A DNA stretch of 64,000 bases from Bosea sp. (in: a-proteobacteria) (GTDB taxonomy: Bacteria > Pseudomonadota > Alphaproteobacteria > Rhizobiales > Beijerinckiaceae): contig JAAVVV010000001.1 in NCBI GenBank assembly GCA_023910605.1, positions 2,036,698 to 2,100,697 on the forward strand. The letters run 5' to 3'. The position numbers were made by a program, and so were the translations under genes. Below the pieces are notes generated by a model. It did not search any database and was not told the DNA's origin. It saw only the letters and a program-made list of their open reading frames with translations. Each line of letters opens with the position of its first letter. Within the stretch, counting starts at the first letter, position 1. Of this stretch, positions 1 to 8,592 are shown piece by piece.

Positions 1-588
1 CACGGCATGCCCGCGCGAAAAGCGCTGGCGATAGAGCGTCTGCGAGCGCGCAACCTCCACCTCAAGCTCGTCGGACAGTGCATTGACCACCGATATGCCG
101 ACGCCGTGCAGGCCGCCCGAGGTTTCATAGACCTTCGAGTCGAACTTGCCGCCCGCATGCAGCGTGGTCATGATGACCTCGAGCGCCGACTTGCCCGGGA
201 ACTTCGGATGCGGATCGACGGGGATGCCGCGGCCATTATCCGTGACGCTGAGATGGCCAGACGCCTCCAGCTCAACCTCGATGAAGGTGGCGTGGCCGGC
301 CACCGCCTCGTCCATCGAGTTGTCGATGACTTCGGCGAAGAGGTGGTGCAGCGCCTTCTCGTCGGTTCCGCCGATATACATGCCCGGCCGCCGGCGCACG
401 GGCTCCAGCCCCTCCAGCACCTCGATGTCGGAGGCGCTGTAGCCCGCTTCCCCGGGCGTGCCGACCGGCCGCGCCGCGCTCTTGGCCGCCACAGCTGCGG
501 GGACAAGGGCCTTGGGCTGATCTGGCGGGTTCGGCGGACGCTCTGCCCCACCGCCGCCCAGATCGCCAAACAGATCGTTTTCGCTCAT
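1..588 (-). CDS. parE: DNA topoisomerase IV subunit B, N-terminal part (runs off the window)
   Basis: The first 196 codons are visible; the gene continues beyond base 1. After a low-complexity head of about 45 residues the protein reads [20 protein letters not shown], then [32 protein letters not shown] and [14 protein letters not shown]. These are the GHKL ATPase motifs of type II topoisomerase B subunits (the N box with Glu and Asn, the Asp of DNGRGIP, and the glycine-rich ATP lid). ParE rather than GyrB is favoured by [19 protein letters not shown] and the Ala/Pro-rich head, which is common in alphaproteobacterial ParE. The known role is decatenation of daughter chromosomes with ParC. The start ATG at 588 leaves 110 bases to the divergent dgoK. 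Confidence 0.9.
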   Translation of the reverse strand, partial: MSENDLFGDLGGGGAERPPNPPDQPKALVPAAVAAKSAARPVGTPGEAGYSASDIEVLEGLEPVRRRPGMYIGGTDEKALHHLFAEVIDNSMDEAVAGHATFIEVELEASGHLSVTDNGRGIPVDPHPKFPGKSALEVIMTTLHAGGKFDSKVYETSGGLHGVGISVVNALSDELEVEVARSQTLYRQRFSRGHAV

Positions 589-698
589 GTTCGCCAATCG
601 ATTCGCATCGTCACCCTGTATGCCACGCCCTCGCTTTCAAACCGAGATGAAACGTGAACAATGCGGCGCCAGCGCCGGCCCGGCCAGGAGGGATGCCC

Positions 699-1622
699 AT
701 GTCCGAACCTGATGACAAGGCCAATCTGGTCGCTGTGGATTGGGGTACGACCTCGTTCCGCGCCTATTGGGTCAAGGCGGGCGCCATCGCTGCGGAGGTC
801 AGCGAGGCCAGCGGCATCCTCAGCATTGGAGCCGGCGAGCATGGCGCCGTGCTGCGCGGCCTGATCGGCCGGCTGCCCGAAGACGCGCGCGATTGCCCGA
901 TTGTCATGTCAGGCATGATCGGCAGCCGTCAGGGCTGGATCGAGGCCCCTTATGTCGGCATGCCGGCGACGCTGGCTGATCTCGCAGCGCGCGTGGTGTC
1001 CATCGACGAGCCGGGCCTCGGTCCGATCCGGCTCATTCCGGGCGTGATGCAGGAGCCTGAAGGCGGGATGCCGGACGTGATGCGCGGGGAAGAGACGCAA
1101 GTCTTCGGAGCCCTGCATCTGATGGGCAGGGAGGGCGGCGTCTTCATCATGCCCGGCACCCATTCCAAGCGCATCGAGGTGGCAGGCTCCCGCCTGCTGT
1201 CCTTCAACAGCTACATGACAGGCGAGGTCTTCGCCGCGCTCAGGGGGCACACCATCCTGGGCCGGCTGATGGCCGAGGGCAAGGCGAGCGGCGACGGCTT
1301 TGCGCGCGGCGTCGAGGCCGGCCGCGATCTCCCAAGCGGCGGGGCCTTGCTCAATGCCGTGTTCGGCACGCGCACGCTGGGTCTTTTCGGGCGCCTTGCT
1401 GCTGTGGAGCTCCCTGATTATCTCTCGGGCCTGCTGATCGCGGCGGAACTCTCCGCCGCCTTGCCACGGGGCAGCGAGGGCATCGTGGTCGGCTCGGGCG
1501 ATCTCGTATCGCGCTATGTCGCCGCTGCCGAACTGCTGGGACGCAAGCTGACGCCAGCGCCGGATCGCTGCGTCGTCGCTGGCCAGATCGCGGTGATGCG
1601 CCGACTGCGAGGCGCCGCATGA
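699..1622 (+). CDS. dgoK: 2-dehydro-3-deoxygalactonokinase
   Basis: A 307-residue kinase of the DgoK family, which phosphorylates 2-keto-3-deoxygalactonate in the De Ley-Doudoroff route of galactose/galactonate breakdown. The N-terminal phosphate-binding motif VAVDWGTTSFRAYW, the central MSGMIGSRQGW and the MPGTHSKRI block are family hallmarks. I chose ATG 699 because AGGAGG at 686-691 sits 7 bases upstream; ATG 693 is too close to it, and GTG 654 has no such site. The stop overlaps the dgoA start by four bases (ATGA), so the two genes are probably translationally coupled. No dgoR regulator or galactonate dehydratase lies next to them in this window. Confidence 0.9.
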   Translation: MSEPDDKANLVAVDWGTTSFRAYWVKAGAIAAEVSEASGILSIGAGEHGAVLRGLIGRLPEDARDCPIVMSGMIGSRQGWIEAPYVGMPATLADLAARVVSIDEPGLGPIRLIPGVMQEPEGGMPDVMRGEETQVFGALHLMGREGGVFIMPGTHSKRIEVAGSRLLSFNSYMTGEVFAALRGHTILGRLMAEGKASGDGFARGVEAGRDLPSGGALLNAVFGTRTLGLFGRLAAVELPDYLSGLLIAAELSAALPRGSEGIVVGSGDLVSRYVAAAELLGRKLTPAPDRCVVAGQIAVMRRLRGAA

Positions 1623-2254
1623 TCTCGCTCGATCAGGCCCTCGCGGCCATGCCGCTCATCGCCATCCTGCGCGGCATCCGCCCTGATGAATGCGAGGCTG
1701 TGGCCGAGGCGCTTGTCGAGGCCGGCTTCACCATCATCGAGGTGCCGCTCAATTCGCCCGATCCGCTTGTCTCGGTGGCAAGCCTGGGCCGCGCCTTCGG
1801 CCAGCAGGTCATCATCGGGGCCGGCACTGTTCTTGATCCCGCCGAGGTCGATCAGGTCGCCGCTGCGGGAGGGCGTCTGATCGTCTCGCCCAACATGGAC
1901 AAGGCGGTCATCCGCCGGACCAAGGCGCTGGGCCTGATGTCGGCGCCCGGCGTCGCCACGGCCAGCGAAGGCTTTGCCGCCCTTGAGGCCGGCGCGGACA
2001 TGCTCAAGCTCTTTCCGGGCGAGCAGGTCACGCCTGCCGTTCTCAAGGCGCTGCGCGCCGTGTTTCCGAAGACTGCGCGCATGGTGCCGGTCGGCGGCGT
2101 CAACGCCCAGACCATGGCGCCTTATCTGGCGGCCGGCGCGGACGGCTTCGGGATCGGCTCGTCCCTCTACAGCCCGGGCAGCAGCGTGGACGACGTGCGC
2201 GGAAGGGCCCGCGCGCTGGTGCAGGCCTGGCGCGCGGCCAAGGGAGCGGACTGA
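1619..2254 (+). CDS. dgoA: 2-dehydro-3-deoxy-6-phosphogalactonate aldolase
   Basis: A 211-residue class I aldolase of the KDPG/KDPGal family, cleaving the product of DgoK to pyruvate and glyceraldehyde 3-phosphate. PLIAILRGI at the N terminus, the Glu of IIEVPLNSP, GAGTVLDP, the Schiff-base lysine in DMLKLFPGE and the phosphate-binding VGGVN and GIGSSLY are all present. The NSP after EVPL and the fused context with dgoK favour the galactonate enzyme over Eda. The start overlaps the dgoK stop by four bases. A possible terminator hairpin follows at 2283-2306. Confidence 0.92.
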   Translation: MISLDQALAAMPLIAILRGIRPDECEAVAEALVEAGFTIIEVPLNSPDPLVSVASLGRAFGQQVIIGAGTVLDPAEVDQVAAAGGRLIVSPNMDKAVIRRTKALGLMSAPGVATASEGFAALEAGADMLKLFPGEQVTPAVLKALRAVFPKTARMVPVGGVNAQTMAPYLAAGADGFGIGSSLYSPGSSVDDVRGRARALVQAWRAAKGAD

Positions 2255-2282
2255 AAGCAGACCGAAGGCCCTGAAAAACGAA

Positions 2283-2306
2283 ACGGGCGGCTTGAGGGCC
2301 ACCCGT
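2283..2306 (+). terminator. Possible terminator hairpin after dgoA
   Basis: Arms ACGGGCGGC and GCCACCCGT pair over nine positions with one C/A mismatch and a six-base loop. No T run follows, so it is only a weak Rho-independent candidate. It lies 29 bases after the dgoA stop, between convergent genes. Confidence 0.35.
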
Positions 2307-2453
2307 CCTAAGGCAGGGATCGCGGTACATCCGCGCGACCTCGCTGCTCTAACAAGAATCATTGAACTGATTCCGTTAATTCTCAATTAAGAATCGTCTG
2401 TGGCGTTTTTGTGACAGACCGCGCCCTGTGGGGTGCCGGCAATGCCGGCTACG

Positions 2454-4433
2454 TCAGTCCGCGATCCGCCCACCTCCGATGCGGGTGATGGCGACGACGC
2501 TGGGGCGAGGGGGTATCCCGGGCTTGTGGTCAGGCCACCGCGTCGACGGCGTCGTATAGGTCGCGGGCTTCGCGGCCGGATCGTCATCATCCGCTTCGCC
2601 CGGATGCTGCACGGCGACGAAGAGGGTTTCGTCATCAGGGGTGAAATAGGGGCCGCACAGCTCCGCCCCGCTGGGGCAGCGGAAGAAATGCTTCGAGCCT
2701 CCCCGCGCCGCTCCGTCCGTCTCGACGGCCCAGATCCCGTCGGCGCGGCCAGTCGCAGCCTGTGAGTTGCCATCCGTCGCAATCCAGAGTCGCCCCTGGT
2801 GGTCGACGGCGCAATTGTCCGGCATGCCGAACCAGCCATTGCGCGTGGTCGAGGCGGCGAACGTGGCGCCCACCGCCGCGATCGAGGGATCTCCGCAACG
2901 CAGCAGGATATTCCATGTGAACCGCTCGGCCGCATGGTTTGCGCCTTCCGGCTCCATTTCGATGATGTGGCCGAAGCGGTTGTCCGCGCGCGGATTAGCG
3001 GCGTCCACCTGCGCTGCGGTCCGCCGCGTATTGCTGGTCAGCATCACATAGACCTTGTTGGTCCTGGGATTGGCCTCGATATCCTCGGGCCGGTCCATGC
3101 GCGTGGCGCCAAGCAGATCTGCCGCCCGCCGCGTCTCAATGAGGACGTCGGCCTGGCTTGCAAAGCCATTCTCCGGCGTCAGCGGGCCTGTTCCGAACAC
3201 CAGCGGCAGCCACTGGCCGGTGCCGTTCGCGTCATAGCGCGCCACGGACAAGGCGCCGTGATCGAGGATGTCACGGTTGGCGCTGCGATCAGCCATGTTG
3301 ACGGCGGCGTCCGTCACGAAGCGGTAGACATAGTCGAAGCGCTCGTCGTCGCCCTGATAGACAACGAAGCGCCCATCCTGATTGATGATGTTGGCCGCGC
3401 CCTCATGCTTGAAGCGGCCCATGGCCGTCCGCTTCTTGGGGCGAGAGGTCGGGTCGAACGGGTCGATCTCGACGACCCAGCCGAACCGGTTGGCCTCGCG
3501 TGGTTCGCGCGCAACGTCGAAGCGCGCGTGGTATCGGCCCCAGTCGAACCAGGCGCCAGGGATGCCCATGCGGCGGTAATTCTGCGCCTCGGGATGATTC
3601 TTGGGAAGGCGGCCCTGGAAGTAACCGTTGATGTTCTCTTCGCAGGTAAGCCATGTGCCCCACGGCGTGGTCGCGCCAGCGCAATTGTTGAGCATGCCGC
3701 GCACGAGCCGGCCTGTGGGATCTTCCGAAGTGCGCATCCGCTCATGGCCTGCCGCCGGCCCCGTGATCTCCATCGGCGTTTGCGCCGTGATCCGCCGTGC
3801 ATGGCGCGAGTCTGCCACGATGGACCATTTGCCCTCAGCGCCGCGCATGATCTCGATGATGCTGCCGCCATGAGCCATCATCTCGATGTCGACCAGTTCC
3901 GCCGTCATGTCGCGGAAGCGAACGTTGCGCACATCCTGCCGTCCCGGCAAGGAAGGAAACATCAGCTCCTCATTGGTGTATTCGTGGTTGATGACCAGCA
4001 GGCCGCGGCGTGATCCATCGATCGGCAGATATCCCACGAAATCATTATTGTATCCGAACTGCTTCGCCTGCGCCTCCGGCGTCTGCATGTCCGGATTCCA
4101 GGCGGGCGCCCCTGCTTCCACGGGATCGCCCCAGCGGATCAGCACATCGGCGGCATAGCCGTCCGCCACATGATGCCGCTCATCGGAGCCGGCCACGATC
4201 TCGGCGAAACGAAAGGACGGCGCAGCATCCGCTGCGGGGGCGGCAGGAGCGGTTGCCAGCGCCATCGGAACCACCGAGCCTGACATGGCGGCCACGGCAA
4301 GCGCGCCTTTCAGGACGGCCCGGCGATCATGGCGAAGCGCTATGATGTCGCCCAGTGTCGGATTGCTGGTTGGGTTCGAGCCGAGATTTTCTGCGTCCTC
4401 GGCGCGCTGCGATGCATTCATGCGCTGATCCAT
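2454..4433 (-). CDS. phoX: PhoX-family alkaline phosphatase (DUF839), Tat-exported
   Basis: About 659 residues, typical of bacterial PhoX, a Ca/Fe-dependent periplasmic phosphatase that frees phosphate from esters. Residues 35-60 hold a twin-arginine leader (HDRRAVLKG followed by an Ala-rich hydrophobic stretch), so folded export by Tat is expected. Family blocks include WGDP, NNDFVGYLP, NHEYTNEELMFP, WGTWLTCEENINGYF and the C-terminal HQGRLWIATDG. The start is uncertain among codons at 4448, 4433 and 4421; 4433 has GGAAG eight bases upstream. A two-copy Pho box lies about 120 bases upstream (4553-4570), which suggests induction by PhoB under phosphate limitation. The gene is monocistronic and convergent with dgoA. 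Confidence 0.9.
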   Translation of the reverse strand: MDQRMNASQRAEDAENLGSNPTSNPTLGDIIALRHDRRAVLKGALAVAAMSGSVVPMALATAPAAPAADAAPSFRFAEIVAGSDERHHVADGYAADVLIRWGDPVEAGAPAWNPDMQTPEAQAKQFGYNNDFVGYLPIDGSRRGLLVINHEYTNEELMFPSLPGRQDVRNVRFRDMTAELVDIEMMAHGGSIIEIMRGAEGKWSIVADSRHARRITAQTPMEITGPAAGHERMRTSEDPTGRLVRGMLNNCAGATTPWGTWLTCEENINGYFQGRLPKNHPEAQNYRRMGIPGAWFDWGRYHARFDVAREPREANRFGWVVEIDPFDPTSRPKKRTAMGRFKHEGAANIINQDGRFVVYQGDDERFDYVYRFVTDAAVNMADRSANRDILDHGALSVARYDANGTGQWLPLVFGTGPLTPENGFASQADVLIETRRAADLLGATRMDRPEDIEANPRTNKVYVMLTSNTRRTAAQVDAANPRADNRFGHIIEMEPEGANHAAERFTWNILLRCGDPSIAAVGATFAASTTRNGWFGMPDNCAVDHQGRLWIATDGNSQAATGRADGIWAVETDGAARGGSKHFFRCPSGAELCGPYFTPDDETLFVAVQHPGEADDDDPAAKPATYTTPSTRWPDHKPGIPPRPSVVAITRIGGGRIAD

Positions 4434-4552
4434 CAAGTGCACTTCCATTGCTCATTTCGGACAAATATGGCGACCCTGTGGAGCGCCTCTTGCTGCTCCG
4501 CCGGCGCGTTGAGGGCCAGCGCTGTCGAGCCGCGCACCCCTGCGAAGCAAAC

Positions 4553-4570
4553 ATGACACCCGCGTGACAC
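4553..4570 (-). promoter_or_regulatory. Candidate Pho box (PhoB site) upstream of phoX
   Basis: Read on the minus strand: GTGTCAC-GCGG-GTGTCAT. This is two direct 7-mers separated by four bases, matching the PhoB consensus CTGTCAT-N4-CTGTCAT at 5 of 7 and 6 of 7 positions with the exact 11-base period. It lies about 120 bases before the phoX start and in the right orientation. The phoX function supports it; binding is inferred. Confidence 0.65.
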
Positions 4571-4732
4571 TTTGGCTCCATCGATTTTGATATGGCGGCT
4601 TTTTGCCTGGCGTCACACAAACTTCATTCTGCCCTGCAAAACGGCGTCAATGGATCTGCGAATCGCGACTTCGCCTTTCTTTAAGATGATTGTGTCAATA
4701 TTAGTGCTGTCGCTTCTTCGAGGAGAGATGTC

Positions 4733-4918
4733 GTGTCCGTGCGTTCGTCCCGGTATGATCACATCAGGCTCTCACGCGTTGCCGAACTGGCTGGCCAGTC
4801 ATTCGCTTGCGAGGATGCGACCTCGAGGGTCAAGCGCGCCGACGCCACGGGCGGCTGGCTGTATTGGGCCGCCGCGCTGATGGCGTTGCTGGGCCTTGCG
4901 ACGGCCAGCCTTTCCTGA
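4733..4918 (+). CDS. Small hypothetical membrane protein (61 aa)
   Basis: A GTG-started 61-residue frame with AGGAG at 4721-4725, seven bases upstream. The first 38 residues are polar and basic; the last 20 (GGWLYWAAALMALLGL and on) form one hydrophobic segment ending at the C terminus, as in a tail-anchored or small single-span protein. It sits alone between divergent phoX and a glycosyltransferase gene, in a locally AT-richer stretch. I recognise no family. The good ribosome site and clean C-terminal helix are the only support, so a chance frame remains possible. Confidence 0.45.
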   Translation: MSVRSSRYDHIRLSRVAELAGQSFACEDATSRVKRADATGGWLYWAAALMALLGLATASLS

Positions 4919-4992
4919 TCCCGTCCTGGCGTAAGCCAAAATCAATCCTCCGATGACATGAAGCTTGGCAGGGCCGGGACGCGGGAGCCAGC

Positions 4993-6231
4993 ATGCGTGT
5001 CGTGATCGTCAGCGATTTTGCCGCCGTCAATGGCGGCGCCGCCAAGGTGGCCATCGAGAGCGCACGTGGCCTCGCCGAGGCCGGCGTCGAGGTTGTCTTC
5101 GCCGCCTGCATCGCCCCGGTTTCGGAACGGCTCCATCACGCCAACATATCCGTGGAACTGTTCGGCGCAGACGAGGTCTGGAAGGTGCCTGGCAAGCTTG
5201 CGGCCGCCCGTCAGGGCATCTGGAACCAGCCCGCCCATGACTGGCTGCTGGCTCTGCTGCGGCGGCAGCCTGACGGGACGGCGGTTCATCTGCATCAGTG
5301 GACCAAGGCTTTCTCGCCCGCGGCGATCGCTGCTGCTGCGGCAAGCGCGCGCCCCGTCTTCGTGACCATGCATGACTACTTCTCCTTCTGCCCGGTGGGC
5401 GGCTACTTTGACTTCCAGCAGGGCCGCCCCTGCGACAGGTCCCCCATGGGCGCGGCCTGCATCACCAGCAATTGCGACCGCGCCTCCTATGCGCACAAGC
5501 TTGTGCGCGTGGCACGGCAATGGCGTTCCGACCGCGCGCTGGCTGCCTGTGCGGACCTGACATTTCTGCATGTTTCGGACTTCGCGCGCAGTTTCGCCGA
5601 GCCTTTCTTGCCGCGCCATGCCCGCCATCGCACGGTCGAGAACATGATGGAGGCCGAGCGTCGCCCGCCCGCTGATGTGGCTGCGAACCGCCATGCGCTC
5701 TTCCTCGGGCGCTTCACGCAGGAAAAGGCCGCCGATGTGCTGGCTGTGGCCGCCGCTGCGGCGCGAATGCCGGTCCGTTTCGTCGGCGAGGGGCCTCTGT
5801 CCGACCGGATCGCACGGCTCAACCCCGCTGCCGAAGTCGCGGGCTGGGTGCCAGCGGACCAGGTGTTCGACGAGATCGCCCGCGCGCGCTGCCTTGTCCT
5901 GCCGTCGCTGTGGTACGAGCCCGGACCTCTCGTCATCGCCGAGGCACGCTCCGCCGGCGTCCCGGTCGTGCTCGCGCGCACCACCGGTCCGGCGAGCTGG
6001 ATCGAGCATGGCGAGGACGGGTTGCTGGTGGATGGCGGAGACGCCGAGGGCCTGGCTGCGGCGCTGACGCAGATGAAGGACGATGCCGCCGCCGCCCGCA
6101 TGGGGGCCGCCGCCCATGCGCGCTACTGGAGCGATCCGCTCAGCACCGAGCGTCATGTGGCGCGCACCATGGCCGCCTATGCCGGAACAGTCTCCGGCGC
6201 GCCAGCTGGCGCCCGGCCCCGCGCAGCCTGA
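4993..6231 (+). CDS. Glycosyltransferase family 4 protein
   Basis: A 412-residue GT-B glycosyltransferase. The N-terminal domain opens with MRVVIVSDFAAVNGGAAKVA, the GG(A/T) loop typical of GT4 enzymes, followed by VHLHQW and VTMHDYFSFCP. The C-terminal domain has ALFLGRFTQEKAADVL, then VLPSLWYEPGPLVIAEA, which contains the Glu-x7-Glu nucleotide-sugar motif. The acceptor is unknown; a role in a surface polysaccharide or glycolipid is likely for the family. GGGAG upstream of ATG 4993 supports the start. No other polysaccharide genes flank it, and it faces glnA tail to tail. Confidence 0.85.
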   Translation: MRVVIVSDFAAVNGGAAKVAIESARGLAEAGVEVVFAACIAPVSERLHHANISVELFGADEVWKVPGKLAAARQGIWNQPAHDWLLALLRRQPDGTAVHLHQWTKAFSPAAIAAAAASARPVFVTMHDYFSFCPVGGYFDFQQGRPCDRSPMGAACITSNCDRASYAHKLVRVARQWRSDRALAACADLTFLHVSDFARSFAEPFLPRHARHRTVENMMEAERRPPADVAANRHALFLGRFTQEKAADVLAVAAAAARMPVRFVGEGPLSDRIARLNPAAEVAGWVPADQVFDEIARARCLVLPSLWYEPGPLVIAEARSAGVPVVLARTTGPASWIEHGEDGLLVDGGDAEGLAAALTQMKDDAAAARMGAAAHARYWSDPLSTERHVARTMAAYAGTVSGAPAGARPRAA

Positions 6232-6247
6232 CCTGGCCTCGACGCCC

Positions 6248-6274
6248 AAAAAAACCGGAGCGTCGCCGCTCCGG
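6248..6274 (-). terminator. Rho-independent terminator of glnA
   Basis: On the minus strand an 8-bp perfect stem (CCGGAGCG / CGCTCCGG) with a GCGA loop is followed directly by seven T. It lies about 70 bases after the glnA stop, between glnA and the convergent glycosyltransferase gene. Confidence 0.92.
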
Positions 6275-6342
6275 CTTGAGGCAGACCGCTTACACGGTCG
6301 GGAGGAATCGGTGGGGCGGGACGCAAGGCCCCGCCTTCGCTC

Positions 6343-7752
6343 TCAGAGAGAGTAGTACATCACGAATTCGAGCGGGTGCGGCGTCATGCGGAACCGGTCC
6401 GCTTCGGCCTTCTTCAGCTCGATGTAGCTGTCGATGAAGTCGTCATTGAACACGCCGCCAGCCTTCAGGAAGCCGCGATCCTTGTCGAGGTTGGCGAGCG
6501 CTTCCTCGAGCGAGCCGCACACGGTGGGGATCTTCTTGAGCTCCTTCGGCGGCAGGTCATACAGATCCTTGTCCATGGCCGGGCCCGGATCGATCTTGTT
6601 CACAATGCCGTCGATGCCGGCCATCAACATGGCGGCGAAGGCGAGATAGGGGTTCGCCATCGGATCGGGGAAGCGCACTTCCACGCGCTTCGCCTTCGGC
6701 GACTGCGTCCATGGAATGCGGCAAGAGGCCGAGCGGTTGCGGGCCGAGTAGGCCAGCAGCACCGGGGCCTCATAGCCGGGGACGAGACGCTTGTAGGAGT
6801 TGGTGGAGGGATTGGTGAAGGCGTTGAGCGCCTTGGCGTGCTTGATGATGCCGCCGATGTACCACAGGCACTCCTGGCTCAGATCGGCATACTTGTTGCC
6901 GGCCATGACAGGCTTGCCGTTCTTCCAGATCGACTGGTGGACGTGCATGCCCGAGCCGTTGTCGCCATAGACCGGCTTCGGCATGAAGGTCGCCGTCTTG
7001 CCATAGCTCTGCGCCACGTTGTGGATGGCGTACTTATAGATCTGCATCTGGTCGCCCATCTTGACCAGCGTGTCGAACTTCATGCCGAGTTCATGCTGGG
7101 CGGACGCGACCTCGTGGTGATGCTTCTCGACAGTCACGCCCATCGATGCCATCGCCGCAAGCATTTCGCCGCGCATGTCCTGGGCGGTGTCCTGCGGCGG
7201 GACGGGGAAGTAGCCGCCCTTGGTCTGGACCCGGTGGCCCATGTTGCCGCCTTCATAGTCGGTCATGCCGTTGGTGGGCAGTTCCGTGCTGTCGAGCTTG
7301 AAGCCGGTGTTGTATGGGTCGGCCGCGAACTTCACGTCATCGAAGATGAAGAATTCGGCTTCCGGACCGATGAAGATGGTGTCGCCGATCCCGGTGGACT
7401 TGAGGTAGGCCTCGGCCTTCTTGGCCATGCCGCGAGGATCGCGCCCATAGGGCTCGCCGGTGGAGGGCTCGAGAATGTCGCAGACTATCGACATGGTCGA
7501 GGCCGAGAAGAACGGGTCCATGGTGGCGGTGGTCGGGTCCGGCATAAGGATCATGTCGGACTCGTTGATGGCCTTCCAGCCCGCGATCGACGAGCCGTCG
7601 AACATGGTGCCTTCCGCGAAGATGTCCTCGTCGATCATCGACACGTCGAAGGTGACATGCTGCCACTTGCCGCGCGGATCGGTGAAACGAAAATCGACAT
7701 ACTTGACGTCGTTGTCCTTGATCGCCTTGAGGACGTCCTTGGCGGTCTTCAT
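6343..7752 (-). CDS. glnA: Glutamine synthetase type I
   Basis: A 469-residue GSI enzyme, making glutamine from glutamate, ammonia and ATP as a dodecamer. The start [20 protein letters not shown] matches family N termini; GAGGAA lies six bases before ATG 7752. Visible motifs include [20 protein letters not shown], the ATP loop [16 protein letters not shown], and the NRSASCRIP glutamate site. Tyr398 in LYDLPP is the adenylylation site of GSI-beta enzymes, so reversible AMP control by GlnE is expected. It is the second gene of a glnB-glnA operon, 106 bases after glnB, and ends in a strong terminator. Confidence 0.98.
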   Translation of the reverse strand: MKTAKDVLKAIKDNDVKYVDFRFTDPRGKWQHVTFDVSMIDEDIFAEGTMFDGSSIAGWKAINESDMILMPDPTTATMDPFFSASTMSIVCDILEPSTGEPYGRDPRGMAKKAEAYLKSTGIGDTIFIGPEAEFFIFDDVKFAADPYNTGFKLDSTELPTNGMTDYEGGNMGHRVQTKGGYFPVPPQDTAQDMRGEMLAAMASMGVTVEKHHHEVASAQHELGMKFDTLVKMGDQMQIYKYAIHNVAQSYGKTATFMPKPVYGDNGSGMHVHQSIWKNGKPVMAGNKYADLSQECLWYIGGIIKHAKALNAFTNPSTNSYKRLVPGYEAPVLLAYSARNRSASCRIPWTQSPKAKRVEVRFPDPMANPYLAFAAMLMAGIDGIVNKIDPGPAMDKDLYDLPPKELKKIPTVCGSLEEALANLDKDRGFLKAGGVFNDDFIDSYIELKKAEADRFRMTPHPLEFVMYYSL

Positions 7753-7786
7753 CTTTGTTTCCTCAGCTTCATCAGTTTCAGGGTCA

Positions 7787-7808
7787 GGAGCCCCGAAAAC
7801 TGGGCTCC
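7787..7808 (-). promoter_or_regulatory. Hairpin between glnB and glnA
   Basis: A perfect 7-bp inverted repeat (GGAGCCC / GGGCTCC) with an 8-base loop lies in the 106-base gap between glnB and glnA. No T tract follows, so it looks like a processing or stability element, or a weak attenuator setting the glnB:glnA ratio. Its function is inferred from position only. Confidence 0.5.
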
Positions 7809-7858
7809 GAGGTTTAAGGTCTGGTCCTGGCCGTACTGCGATCCCGTGCCGGGGTCTT

Positions 7859-8592
<734 letters not shown>

